64,000 nucleotides of DNA from Sisyra terminalis (lineage: Eukaryota > Arthropoda > Insecta > Neuroptera > Sisyridae). The translations under genes were made by a program, and so were the position numbers. Of this stretch, positions 12,220 to 23,789 are shown piece after piece. The stretch lies in contig OY292277.1 in the NCBI GenBank assembly GCA_958496175.1, positions 41,985,050-42,049,049 of the forward strand, in the 5' to 3' direction. Each line of letters starts with the position of its first letter. The stretch's first letter is position 1. Below the pieces are notes generated by a model, which saw only the letters and a program-made list of their open reading frames with translations, searched no databases and was not told the DNA's origin.

Positions 12220-13789
12220 TAGTTTTTGTTTAACAAATTTTAAAAAAATAATACTTGAAAAAAAAAATATAATTAAGTAACCAAATAGCAAAATTTTCTA
12301 TCTGCAATGAGGCCTCTCTTACAAATAAGGAGTTTCTTGTTCCTGCATATACAGATATGATCTTAAACTTTAACCCTATTTTTACTCTAATGCAAGTGAA
12401 AAATTGTTACAGTCGTACAAGAAATTATGCTACATATGAAAACCATAGTTATCTATCGGAATTATACTTTCCCAATCAACAAAATCTTAATGATATGATT
12501 AAAGTGACTTAGGGTTTAAACGTAGGTATGTATCTAAACAGCAATCTAAAGGTTAAACTTTCAAAATCAAAAGCTAGAATCTATTCCAAAAAAAATTAAG
12601 AATTTCTATTAAAAAAAATTAATAAAAACATATTCTTTCACAACTAACGTATGGAATTATGGATACAAATTTTAACCATTTATAAAATGTTTATACAACT
12701 TTTAAAAACTGTACAAATTATTTATGATTTCACAAAGGATGAGACTGAACCCGTTTTTCAAAACGTCTCAGATATTCTCAAAGCTCCGTTTCTTGCGATA
12801 TCCTTGCGGTATTCATAATGCATCCTTAGTACTTCCTTCAATTAGAGTAAAATGGTTCAGTTGAGATGAACAGCATCCTTGTTTTAACTTGACTTGATTA
12901 AAAAAAGATCATGTCTGAAAGGATAATTTAATGCTAATTAACTGACATTAAATAATCACAAGAATTCGAGAATTTAAACTAATCTCAAATGCCTTTCTCG
13001 TTTTTCTTTGGCTTCCCATAAACACAATTCAGGTCCATAAAAATAGCGATGAATATTTAATGAAACTGAAAAACAAAACAACGATAAACTTTAATACTAA
13101 AAATTTTATGCTTCTCTTAGACCGATCATTTAAATTAGGTTTATAAAAATATTTTAAGTAGCGGAGATGATTTTACAACCGAGAAAATATTATAGAAAAA
13201 CATTTTACATGGGATTTGTTGTTAATGAATTCTAAAAACAAATCTATTATGTCCAAGTAAAAATTGGTCAAAAATTTTGTATACATTATAAAAAGCAAAC
13301 GGGAATTTAAATCATATTCTATTTGTACCTCATAATTTCATATAATTAAAGCTCTTAAATAATTCAAGTGGTAGTTTAAATAGTGTTCAATCAAGGTAAC
13401 AATTCTTTTATAAGAAAACCTAATTGAAAATTAAAGTCTGATACTCATCAAATTTGGCCACAAATGATTCAATATTCAAAAGGTTTATTTTAACAGACAA
13501 CATTTATTGATATAAATCCTGAAGCAATTTCACAAAGTAATTTTTATTATTTTTCCGGAAATGAAACTTGTTTATGTAAAAAAACGAGAGAATACATTTT
13601 TTTTCTTGAATGAAATTGAAATAAATCTTTCCAATTTTTTTGACTTGAAATATAATATGATATGGTAATTTTTTGAAAGAAATTGATATTTAGAAAAGCG
13701 GAAATTTTCGTGGATTTTGTTGAATGATAAATCGAATCGTTAACCTTTACAAAGGTTACGTGTTTCCATATTGATACGCATTTTTGATT
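12220..13789. other. Intergenic, nothing recognised
   Basis: AT-rich. A short phrase near 12780 (CAAAGCTCCGTTTCTTGCGA) resembles one near 2276. At 13741-13758 there is a near-perfect palindrome TAACCTTT-AC-AAAGGTTA, just downstream of the possible exon on the minus strand. Confidence 0.5.
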
Positions 13790-13876
13790 TTATATCTTTG
13801 AAAAGCTTTCCGGACTATTGTCTACAAATGCCATCAGTGAATGCTTGTCGGTGGAGACTTGGAAGACCGTTGCCCC
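13790..13876 (-). CDS. Possible terminal exon of an unrecognised gene
   Basis: On the minus strand a strong acceptor (a T-rich tract ending CAATCTTTTTTAG) is followed by 28 codons in phase 0 and a TAA. The peptide starts GATVFQVSTDKHSLMAF and continues VDNSPESFSKI. Its composition is unlike the Phe/Ile/Lys-rich translations of random AT-rich DNA around it, and the DNA is GC-richer only across the frame. I do not recognise the family, and no upstream exon could be linked. It could be the last exon of a gene with large introns, a pseudo-exon, or a transposon remnant. No AATAAA lies close downstream. Confidence 0.35.
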   Translation of the reverse strand, partial: GATVFQVSTDKHSLMAFVDNSPESFSKI

Positions 13877-14701
13877 CTAAAAAAGATTGAAAAAATAATA
13901 TGTAATTTTAATTTTTAACTGATAAAAATTAATTTCATAAAGGACCTGAAATCACTTTCCTTTATAAATTTAATCTAAAATTATTGTTTTATGGTAATTG
14001 CTTTATTTTGGTTTGAAAGTAAGTTCTGTAAGAACTGTCGTGAACGGTGTTGATATTTTTTTTCTTATAAGTCTGCACTTATATTCAAAGAAGAAAAACA
14101 GTCAATAAGCTTCTATATGCCTCAGTTGTTCGTAAATAACAATTCTGACTAGTTTTTCTTCGGTTATATATGAATGTTTTGCAACTGAACAGTTTTTGTA
14201 TCTAGTGAATCTTCTATCTTTATGTTACAAAAATAAATTGCTATATTTTTTAATATGTAACAGGAAACCACAGTATTTTATTTTTTGGCACTTCAAAGGG
14301 GTAAATTGGTCTGTACTAGTTGCATTCTCCTGATTATGTTTTCATTTATCGCCCTTTCTGTCTTTGTTATCCCAAAGATATGCCTGAATCACCACATTTC
14401 AAAAAACATCCAAACGATTACTAGTGAATACTTTAGGAGAACTGAAAAACATTTCATCGATTTTAAGATTCCAATATTTAGATAAATCCAATTTTCTTAT
14501 ACACTTTCAAAACCATCATAAAATTGATAAAAATGAACATTAATTACTCCCTGGATTTTCTCACGGTTTTGATAGTATGCTGGAATTTTAGTGGCAAAAT
14601 TATAATTTCTTGTATAGTCATTTTATTTAAGGCCGGTCGCACAATGTAGCAAATAAAGTTCGATTATTATTGGTAATTATAAGTGTAATAGTTATTTGAA
14701 G
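13877..14701. other. Intergenic, nothing recognised
   Basis: Contains an open frame at 14285-14485 without an ATG start or known domain. Otherwise ordinary AT-rich DNA, with a small GC-richer patch just before the SINE. Confidence 0.5.
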
Positions 14702-14870
14702 CTTACAGGTGACCGAGTGGTCAAGATGACCACTCCAAAACTAATAGGTATTGGGTTTGACCCTTATATCGAACTAATTTTCGACTTTTTGATTACTGAT
14801 TTTTATTAACCCCATAGATGTTTAAGACCTAAGCTATTATAAAACGACAGTAAATAATCATTAAAAAAAG
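14702..14870 (+). repeat. tRNA-derived SINE, copy A (most complete)
   Basis: The head is tRNA-like: GGTGACCGAGTGGTCAAG contains an A box of the Leu/Ser type, and GGTATTGGGTTTGACCC carries a B box (GGTTTGA). The body follows (AATTTTCGAC..., TTTTTATTAACC), then the tail CTATTATAAAACGACAGTAA ending in ATCATTAAAAAAA. Four other copies in the window share the body and tail. The type II (Leu or Ser) origin is inferred from the CCGAGTGG A box. It is a non-autonomous element mobilised by a LINE in trans. Confidence 0.75.
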
Positions 14871-15305
14871 ACTTGAACAATGAATTTTGGTCTTAAACCA
14901 CGAAAAATAATTTTGCAAACTTGTTACATCTTGGAGTAAAGAAAAAAAAGTAATTCGAAACTTTATAAAACAGTTAATATACAATTAAAAAAAGACCTAG
15001 AATTTTGGTATCCGATTGATTGGTGTTACGTTAATATTTATAAAGATTCGAAATCTTAAGCTCATCTTTCGATTTTTCCTGCCCACAGTTAGAAAAAAGT
15101 TTGCTCATATTTCTCCCCATTTTTCCTTATCTTATCGATGCAGTCCTATATAGGGCCACTACCTTGCCAAATATCCACCTATCCACCTATCGTTTGTGTG
15201 GTCTTCATAATCTTCTAAAACATGCTCTAGGCTTCTAATTTAATACTTTTGTGGTCCATATTTTGAATACCCTATTATACTTGGATACCATAATATACTA
15301 ATATA
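14871..15305. other. Intergenic, nothing recognised
   Basis: AT-rich, with a GC-richer patch around 15120-15240 (ATATCCACCTATCCACC). No gene or repeat partner seen. Confidence 0.5.
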
Positions 15306-15313
15306 CCCTAGAA

Positions 15314-15519
15314 CATTGTTTTCTAACCTGTGGTCCGCGGATCCCTAGGGGTCCGCGAGTCTATGTTTGGGGGTCCGCGGTCCCATTTGAAAAAGTTTGT
15401 TTTTTAATTTAATGAAGGAATACTAACATTTTTTTAACACCTTTTTTTCACTCAGGGGTTCTTGGCATTATGCTTGATTTCCTTGGAGGTCCGCGGCTGA
15501 AAAAGGTTAGGAACCGCTG
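15314..15519. mobile_element. hAT-type MITE, 206 bp, with 8-bp target duplication
   Basis: The left end is CATTGTTTTCTAACC and the right end, read inverted, is CAGCGGTTCCTAACC. These fit the CAGnGGTTCnnAACC termini of many hAT elements. Next to both ends lie GTCCGCGG strings, repeated several times inward. Flanks CCCTAGAA (15306-15313) and TCTTAGAA (15520-15527) match at six of eight positions, as an aged 8-bp hAT duplication would. No coding capacity. Confidence 0.8.
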
Positions 15520-15527
15520 TCTTAGAA

Positions 15528-16009
15528 TACTTGGACAATAAGAAAGTATAATATTCCACGGATAATGAAAAGATATACTTCATATTTAAAGAGTTAATGA
15601 ATTATATTCACTCATATGAAATATGAAAAAGCAAAAAAAAATATAGATCTATCTCTAATGTATACCAATGACACTTGCATAGTAATAATAAGTATGTGCA
15701 TTAATTGCGTATGCATTAAGTGTGTATAAATTGCTACTAAATTGTCATAACATCAATTTTCGACTTTTAACTAAAAAAAGGAATTCAATGTTATAAAGAT
15801 AATATTTTAAAGATAGAACCATACTATAAAAATTCACTATAATATTGATGAAAAGTTTGTATGTGTATCCCCAGAAATTTCTCTCAAACCTGCCACTAAA
15901 TGTCATGCAAAGAATGAATTGCAATTTTGAAAAACTGATGAAATTTAATGTGAAGAGAAAGAATGTTGGTTTTGAACGATCGTCACCTAACTAAAAATAA
16001 TTTAACACT
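15528..16009. other. Intergenic, nothing recognised
   Basis: AT-rich DNA with no supportable feature. Confidence 0.5.
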
Positions 16010-16680
16010 TACGTATGGAAATAAAAACGTATAAAATGGTTCATTATTCAAAGTTTCGCCCTTGTCTGCGCTCATTTTGTCCCCCTGCCACCACCCAGTA
16101 CCATTCTTTTTAGTTAAAGTGTAATAAAACATGAAATATTAGTCTTCCGTTCGCTTGTGTGTTTTTTTCCGTTTTGTTACTTCTTTCTTTCAAAGTTCTT
16201 TTTTTCAAGCGAAACGATTTGAACGCCCAAGACATTTATGTTCATTCAAAGGTAATATTGATTAACGCTGCAAAAGAACGTTAATACCCTCTTTTATTAT
16301 AAAGTTACTCGTCGATATTCTTTCGTCTCTAAACTACCTAACTACAGTTTTAATGGATTGATAATTTATTACTATATATGTGTTATAATAAAGTTTCTCC
16401 CACTCGATTACTGTCGCGCGACTTCATCAAGAATCAACTTAAGAGTATATTTTAAACGTTCCATTTCACAAATATCTACTTCAGGTACTTGTATTTATTA
16501 CCCCTCATATAATATCGTTAAATTTCAACGAAAATAAATGGAGATATTTAAAATTATAATTATTTTAAATTAACCACGTTATTGGTCTTAAAACCGCGGC
16601 AATTTTACTCGACAATCTCACCCTCATCCCCTAATTCTCAAGCGATGAAATTTTCTCGAAGGTCGTTGAATCGTAAAAAT
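16010..16680. promoter_or_regulatory. Patchy GC-richer region, possible regulatory DNA
   Basis: Three short patches stand out from AT-rich surroundings: about 16055-16115 (GTCCCCCTGCCACCACCC), 16400-16440 (CTGTCGCGCGACTTC) and 16575-16670 (AACCACGTTATTGGTC, CCGCGGC). None has a convincing frame. Regulatory function is a guess from composition. Confidence 0.2.
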
Positions 16681-17589
16681 GATACAAAAAATCTAAAAAG
16701 CACAATGCCTTTTGTTTCCAACATAAAAAAGTATCATTTTAATGAAGTCAAATAAAAAAATATGTCAGCTTATTTTATTAGAACTTTTTGCGAGGATGTT
16801 TATTGCAATATTATGTATCATGACAGTGAGTTTGGGACAGTATGGGAGGAAAGAACATCAAAATTTTCGATACCCACTTGTTTGTGACAGTTTGATTGGC
16901 ATCGACCTTCATAAGAAAATGTTGATATTATGAAAACTTTTTTCAAGTACTCACATAGATAAGATTTCTCATATACTTACGCTTGGACTATGGCAAATAA
17001 ATTGAAAATAAGTCACCGAAAGCAGTTGAAATAGTTTGCGCCAACACTATCGAGGCGATTTATTTAAATTTTGTGAAAATAAAAAAGAGTTTTATGTAGC
17101 CGGCTTTTGATTTTATCTCCACATTAAAAGTTGAATAAATCTATATTTATCGTATCTAATTTTATTGTTTTACGCATAAAAATTTCAAACCTTAAAGATT
17201 ACGACTTCCATTTGGAAAATTGATTATAATTTTTCGAAAGATACTTAAACGAAATTAGAAAAAATCAAAAGGTCAGAATAAAAACAAAAGCTTGTAAAAC
17301 CAATCATAAGACTTTTTTTCTGTTGTAAAGCTTTGGTCTACTGATATAAATTATAAATTCAAAACAATTTTTATAAGTCTTTTGAAGTTAGTTCTCTATA
17401 ATTTTTTTTTTAATAAATGATTTCCAAATTAAAAACGCTAAAATAAAAAATTCCGAAAAGATTTTACGTAAGTCTTTTTTCCTATCATTTATAAAAAAGT
17501 ACTTTGTATACTTTCAATATATCTAAGTATGAGTTATAGCACGATTACAAGGGCGTTGAACTATTAGAACCAAAACGATTTACGTATTT
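16681..17589. other. Intergenic, nothing recognised
   Basis: A 63-codon frame at 16742-16933 starts with ATG and has a hydrophobic stretch, but it lacks TATA, splice or family support. Confidence 0.5.
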
Positions 17590-18190
17590 ACAGATCATGT
17601 CCATGTAATCTTCATCTTCTTTAGTATTTTCTTATTACGACCTCACCATTTTATTGTTCCACAATTCTCTGATTTTCCAATCCTCACTATAAGATAATTC
17701 TCTGTCAAAGCATGTTTGATGTAAGCAATGTAAGTTTTCTATCATTAAGCTGATCTTCCTTTTCATCTTTTATTTGGTAGTCCCCAATTTAATATTTTTT
17801 TTGACCATAAGTGGTTTGACATTCTTTGGACCTATCCATACCATTATGTTGCCCTATTTTCTTGTATCTTTGCCATAGAGCATTTAACATTCATTTATCG
17901 CCATTATTTGATTTTTGTGGGCTATTTTATTGCTGTATCTTTTAAGCAAATACCCTCCTGTTAAACAGTTGATCCCAAATATTATGAAGTTTGCTTTAAT
18001 TCAAAAAGTCAGCAAACTGTTATTCAATAATTAAGTATTTCATTTTATCCATATTAATTGTGAAGTCCCAAATTTCGATTTCTTTTCGTAACTTACTTAT
18101 TATATACTCCATATCCTCCTTGTACTGGACAAAAATAACTTAATCGTCCGTAAAAAAATTGAAGGTATAATATTTCGTCTATGGTCCGTT
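17590..18190 (-). pseudogene. LINE reverse transcriptase remnant, family 1, copy 1
   Basis: Reading the minus strand, residues around 18143-18151 give TDD in place of the catalytic ADD. VIFVQYKEDMEYIISKL follows, then a WDFTINMDKMKYLII block, the usual sequence after FADD in RTE/CR1-like reverse transcriptases (EDLEYMxxKL...WGLxINxxKTKYLxIG). Downstream, near 17826-17854, lies WYG*VQRMS, followed by KKILNWGLPNKR, KGRSA and TENYLI. This matches the conserved C-terminal block WxGHVxRMxxxRxPKKxLxWxPxxKRxRGRP. Many stops and small shifts make it a dead copy. The same C-terminal block is found at 23790-24190. Confidence 0.75.
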
Positions 18191-18865
18191 GTAACACTGT
18201 AAGTAACACTCAATATAAAATACTAGCGAATGAAAAAAATTATACTCCAATTAGTTTGAATGTATTTTATTCAGTATAGACTATGATGGTTATATGCAGA
18301 TATAAATTATAACATTTTTCTAATGCACTAATTACAAGCAAATTAACACTGAAAATATTTACTTAAAACTGAGTAATAAAGCGTGGTATCAAGAGAAAAA
18401 CATGTTTCATTTTACAAATTTTGAAACTATTTCTAGTGGAAGAATAATGGAGAATCCAGAAAGGAATCTATTTTTTTTTGAATATGTACTATTTTTATTT
18501 TTGGTTACTGAAAATCAGATTAATGCAGTAATACTATAAACTAATTTGGTAGTTACTCTTTGGCATATAAATATGCTCTTATTGGTGCTCATTCCTATTT
18601 TTCTTCTGGATCTCTTCCAATTCTTGTGTCAACTTTTTGATTGTTGAGCACATTTTTTGGATTGTTGTTATTTAATAATTTTTCACAATAAACCTGGCTT
18701 CCGATACAATGAACTAAAAAAAGAGGATTATTAGTTACGTACCACAGTAAATCATCGATGGCTCAAAAGATCTTCGACTGAGTTCGTTGGAGTACCGTAC
18801 GATACTTGAATTACTCGCATAAACTTATTCTTAAATACAATATTTTTATTGGAAAATCTCTGACT
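18191..18865. other. Intergenic, nothing firm
   Basis: On the minus strand near 18600-18660 one frame reads TIKKLTQELEEIQKKN, a coiled-coil-like scrap that could be LINE ORF1 or chance. No other feature. Confidence 0.4.
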
Positions 18866-19025
18866 TTTTATACCTAATTAGATCTTTAGAGACTAAGGGC
18901 TTATAAAAATTTACTAAAAAATTATTACGTATAATCCGTTAATCGAGAAATATTAAAAATTCACTGGATACGAGGTTCGAATACAATACCTAACAGTTTT
19001 GGAACGGCAACGTAGGGCCCGCTAC
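18866..19025 (-). repeat. tRNA-derived SINE, copy C (minus strand)
   Basis: Read on the minus strand: CCGTTCCAAAACTGTTAGG, a B box in GTATTCGAACC, CTCGTATCCAG, AATATTTCTCGATTAACGG, then a decayed tail whose + strand reads TTATACCTAATTAGATC. The head is divergent, so the A box is poor, but order and spacing match copies A and B. Ends are approximate. Confidence 0.6.
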
Positions 19026-19429
19026 TAGTAGGCTTTCCAAAGTTATTAAACGATTGTTGAAGTGAAAAGCCTATATTTCTCTATCAATTATTTAATTTAT
19101 CTAGCGATTTAGAGTATAAATTTAAATAAATTAATGATAATTACATTTGATTTGTATTTCGGTAACAGTACTTTTGTTTTTATTTATATGTAAAATAATA
19201 AATGATCGCTTGAAATTAAGGGCGTAGGGGCTAAAAAATGTTTTATACTGATATAGTCAATTACTTAGTTCATTGATATTTAATTTAAAAAAATGAATTT
19301 TCCAGCGGCCAAATTTAATATTAGATTGTCGTTTTCTATTTTAAGGTATTTTTAAGTCTATTCCTTTAATTATAATTCTTGTATCGAGTATCCTAACGTT
19401 GCATATAGTTGCGTTTACGTACTACTATA
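19026..19429. other. Intergenic, nothing recognised
   Basis: AT-rich, no supportable feature. Confidence 0.5.
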
Positions 19430-19690
19430 CCAATGTGTAATATATGTGCATTCTTATTCATTGTGAGAATGGCGTTGTTAAATTTTTAAAATTTCAACAA
19501 TCAAAACAAATGAACATCATTAAATCTCACAATTCTATTGGCTAATAGTCACTTGCATAGATCTGTATGGGTGCTGTCATCAGATATTATTGCATTGGTT
19601 GACTTATTAATACTTTAATTGTTCCTGATAAATTAGTTCAATTGCTAAAAAGCCAAAAATTGATTCAAATAAGTAACTAAGCAATTAAAG
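19430..19690 (+). repeat. Dispersed repeat of unknown family, copy 1
   Basis: This is clearly homologous, in opposite orientation, to 49545-49810. Shared blocks in order are AATTTCAACAATCAAAACA, then CCTATTGGCTAATAG (CTATTGGCTAATAG here), GTGCTGTC, GACTTATT-ATACTTTAATTG and ATTCAA-TAAGT. By eye it is about three-quarters identical over about 260 bp. No terminal inverted repeats, poly-A or coding content are seen, so it could be a UTR or LTR part of a larger element. Confidence 0.7.
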
Positions 19691-22639
19691 CGTACTTCAC
19701 TGAATATACCATGTTAAACCAGTGAGAAGTATGCTAAATTATTTTTTTTTTATTTTAGTGAAATATTTTTAAGAAATTGTAGGTAAAACATTATGAAATA
19801 AATGTTTGCACTAGATTTTTCATTCATTGTTGTTGATTTTTTAGAAAGAAGTCATAAATCATCCTAAAATCATATCAAAATTTTAGATCAATCGATTAAG
19901 TTAATATAAGGAAAAAAGAATCCGTTTTTCAATATTTTCTGCTTCTATTTTCACGAAAACTAATTGAGGTAAAGTCTTAAGATTTTCCGGAAATAGTATT
20001 TTATAATTACATACGCACTTACAAAATATTGCTAAAATATTTTTCTAAGGCCGATTTACCATGCTAGGGAGACCATTAAAAATTAAAATTGCGATAGAAA
20101 ATTGAGAACCAAAAATAACCGTAATATATTCATAAAAGCACGTGTTATACTGTTTAAAATATTTTTAAGCCAAAAATTCAAAAATCTTCAGACTTACTCA
20201 AACTATAAAAATAATGTTTTCGTAATCAATACTATATAGTTAGGACCTTTTTTAAACTTATAAAGTTAGATAAAGTTAGGAATCAGTTGACGTAACGTTG
20301 CTCATTTAGACACTGTTTAAATGTGGTAATTATTTTTTTGGAAATAATTTCATTCATTTTTCAGTATCTTCTTCAATGTCTTATTTAAAAATACAAAACA
20401 TGTAAACATAATAAAAATTTACTGCTTGAAAAAATTATATACTTTATATCAAACAATATTTTTTGAAACTTTATAAGTTAAAAAACAAGTTCGTCTATGC
20501 ATATTTTATCCGAAGTAAAAGAAACTTATAAATTCTTGTAAAGTTTATTTTTTTCACAAATGTAGGTTACAAAAAGTTTTATCGCAAAATTTGAAATGTT
20601 AAAGAGTGCTTTAGTGCAATAAAACTTTCAGCAAACCATATAAAATATTGAACAATTTTTGCATGAAACTATTACTTTAAAATGTTAAGATACATTGATG
20701 GCCACTCGGTGGAAATAGATAAATTGCTTGATTCTCTACAAAATTTACTTCCAAGTTGATAAATTCTTACTTCAAAGTCGATTTGTTGTAATATATCTTA
20801 GTCTTTAAAGTAGACAGCGAATGTTCCAACACAATCTCAAATCGTTTTCATCCAAATTAAAATGACAAAGATATAAAGAAGATTTTTATTTTTGGTAAAT
20901 TTTATTTTTATAGAACCATTTATATCTACAAGGGTGACATTAAATTCACAGTGAAAAGTTTCAAATCTTGATTCTTAACCTTTAACTTTTTCTCCATTCG
21001 TACGCTAATTAATATGAATTTGCATATAAACGTCCCATCTGAGCCGGAAAATTACTAATTATAAACAAACATTGCTGCATAATAGAATAAATTGCGTGTC
21101 AAAATGTACATAAGAACCACCAAAGCGACTCTGTTAAATTTCTGTCGTATAACTTATAATTCACAATGATGCTGCTAGTCTTGTGTAAAATTAGCCACTA
21201 TCACAGGCTTTCCAGAGACTTGATTTAAAATCTACATAGCACACGAACTGCATAAACTTTTAACAGAATTTGTCTATTCTTAAAATCCACAAAATGTCAA
21301 GATGAGCTCCATTCTACGTTCATTTTGAATTGTTTAATATATTAGATTTCAGAAAGTTCATTATAAAGTTTTATCGTACTCTATAAAATAGAACACTATA
21401 TAGAATGCAGATCATATACCGGCGAAACAACGTAATTTGGAGGCATGAAAATAATATGTCGGCAACAGTCCTTTGATTTGATTTTCAGTTTATGAATGTA
21501 ATAAGATCGTTATATCCATCACATTTATTTACATATATTTATGGTAAACGATGTAAATCCGAAATATTTAATTTAATTTTATACAGAAGGGTGAACTCTG
21601 AAAGCAGACACATCGATAATAACGTATAAAACATTTTCGATAAAGGATTTATGTTGACAAACGAGGTACGTATAAATCATATCTTATATAAAGCTGTCGA
21701 ATGAAAAATCCAATGTTCGTTGAAGATTTGTTCGAATGATGGCGACCATTCCTCCTTTTCAAATTTCTTTCTTATATTGTATCTATCTGTAGGTAATATT
21801 TTTATATATCTTATTATTATTAGAGAAATATGAAAACACATTTTTCAATGATATATGTGTATATATATTATATAACTTCTCTGACTGTATTATATTTCGA
21901 TTTTGAATGAAAACATGCTACTTATTGTGCAAAGCTCGACTTACAATAAAATCTTGATATTTTGGACATACATTTCAACATATTTGCAAATATAAACAAG
22001 GTAAAAATAACATATCTAAATTGCTTGAAATTCCATTTTTGATTTATTAAATAAGGATTTGAGTTACTTCTACGACGAAAAAAAAGTCTCTCTTTTTTTC
22101 GTTCATTTTTATTTTTCGAAGTTTTAAAGTCAACTAAAATCCGTTCATAGTTGGTAATGATCTTTCAGTAAACGTCAACTTTCATAACTTTAGAAAGTTA
22201 CTCTTCATCCTTATATTTTCGAATAGAAGCCAATGTGGTGTAACTAAATACTTCTTTGACTCTTTTTGGAATTTAGTCATAAAATATATCAACTTTTCGC
22301 CTCAATTTTTCTATTAAAATAGGTCGTTATAGATTAAATTGCAAGTGTATGACTTAACGTATTTTATCACTGATTTTTGATTTTATTAGTTTTTCATTTA
22401 GCAACGCATTATTTAAATAATTAACTAGCATATTTTTGCTGGCAAACAAATCCATTTTTAGAAGATACCTAATTTTATTTAGGTGTAGAAATAAGTCTTA
22501 AGATCCTTTTAAGGCTTTACTCAAAAAATATATTACAATATCGCTAACGATTTCTGAAACAGCATACGGATTTTTTTTTTTTTGAAAAATTTGAACATTT
22601 TTAAATTTTAAAGAATCTAAAGTGCTACCCAGTCAGGCC
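19691..22639. other. Intergenic, nothing recognised
   Basis: Nearly 3 kb of AT-rich DNA with no supportable feature. An A-box-like string on the minus strand near 20702 (ACCGAGTGGCCATC) lacks a B box. Confidence 0.5.
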
Positions 22640-22900
22640 ATATGATTCATAAACTAAAATAATTGGTTATAGGACGAAACATTATTCAAGGAATATAGTG
22701 GGTATAGTAAGACAATCCCTTAAAATACTTCCAAAGTTTCCTATACAACTTTTGAGACATATGACCGAACATTATCGTGCTGAAATATGATCAAAATTGG
22801 CATCATGTATTGATTGAATATTTTTCCCCCATCCTTCATACAACAATCGTTGTTTATCGGCTGCACTTTTCTTTAAATGCAATAGCACAAAGAACATATT
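22640..22900 (-). pseudogene. mariner transposase remnant (catalytic region)
   Basis: On the minus strand, starting near 22786, one frame reads FQHDNVRSYVSKVV, a stop, ETLEVF, a stop, GIVLLYPLYSLN, SSYNQLF and finally FMNHMA. This matches the mariner DDE block: the second catalytic Asp in QHDNARPHVAKxVKETLE, then WxVLPHPPYSPDxAPSDYHLF with the third catalytic Asp. Here the SPDLAPSD part is mutated to SLNNVSS, which removes the third Asp. About 100 nt upstream there is a degenerate version of the segment before QHDN. I could not find the terminal inverted repeats. It looks like a different lineage from the copies at 36563 and 63601. Confidence 0.75.
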
Positions 22901-23789
22901 TTGTTAACACTTCAGTGAAAAGGTAGATAATAATTAGGTAAGAGACAACGCTTTGACGTGAATGTTTAAAAAATAATCCTTAATGATTAAACTTCTTTAT
23001 GGCATTGTTTTCTTACCTCTCAAAACCAATTAGCACAGCTAATAATTGGTAAATTCTTTTCTCACTTGCACAATAAATATTTAATTGTTAGTTACATCAT
23101 AAATAAAAAAGTGTTTATTTTAGTTCTAAGACAAAAATTTGCCTAAATGATTGCATCAACATAATTTCGATATGTATCTATAATTCGTAATGTATAATCG
23201 ATAATGTATATCTGTAATTCGATAAATAAATTGATAAAAGTCTTGCTCAATTTTTAACTGCATATTTTGTTAATCAATACATGTCCAATTGTTGTATGTA
23301 CTCCAAATACAAATAACGTTCAAATCTTCCAAAACTAGGTTTCGCAAATGATCTCCAGCGTCTTATGAAAAGTCCAAAATTCAATGATCTACATACTTAG
23401 AAATGTCCACAGTAAAGAAGACAATTCAAAAATCTCACCTTATTCAATATCAATCAATGGAAGAATGTAGAAATCTAGCAATGAAAACAGTTAATACTTT
23501 AACAGTAATATATACAAAACGGTCCTTATTAAAGCAAACAATTTTCATATTGCCCATAAAATTTTATTTTTCAATAATTTTTAATTTTGAAAGTTTTAAT
23601 TTGCCTTCTTCTAACTGAAAAATGGTTTTTTCCATTTTAATTCAATTATGTGATTCAATTTACTTTATCACGCAAAGTTAGGTATCACAAAATATTTTAA
23701 ACCAATCACTGGGGGTTGAAAATAATTATCAAGTTTTCATACTTTTGTTGACTATCGGTCAAAACTCTTAAAGATGCTTTAAAATTAGT
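22901..23789. other. Intergenic, nothing recognised
   Basis: AT-rich; the 71-codon frame at 23403-23618 has no recognisable feature. Confidence 0.5.

Noticed and set aside
14285..14485. 66-codon frame with a hydrophobic segment
   Set aside because: No ATG start and no acceptor that would make it an internal exon.
14702..14760. Functional tRNA-Leu or tRNA-Ser gene
   Set aside because: The acceptor stem does not close and the sequence continues into the SINE body shared by other copies.
16742..16933. 63-codon frame with a hydrophobic N-terminal part
   Set aside because: Lys/Asn start, no TATA or splice evidence, and the rest looks like ordinary AT-rich translation.
18590..18690. Minus-strand coiled-coil-like frame TIKKLTQELEEIQKKN
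   Set aside because: Too short and followed by stops; charged helices arise readily in A-rich DNA.
20695..20720. A-box-like string ACCGAGTGGCCATC on the minus strand
   Set aside because: No B box at the right distance and no SINE body, so not a tRNA or SINE.
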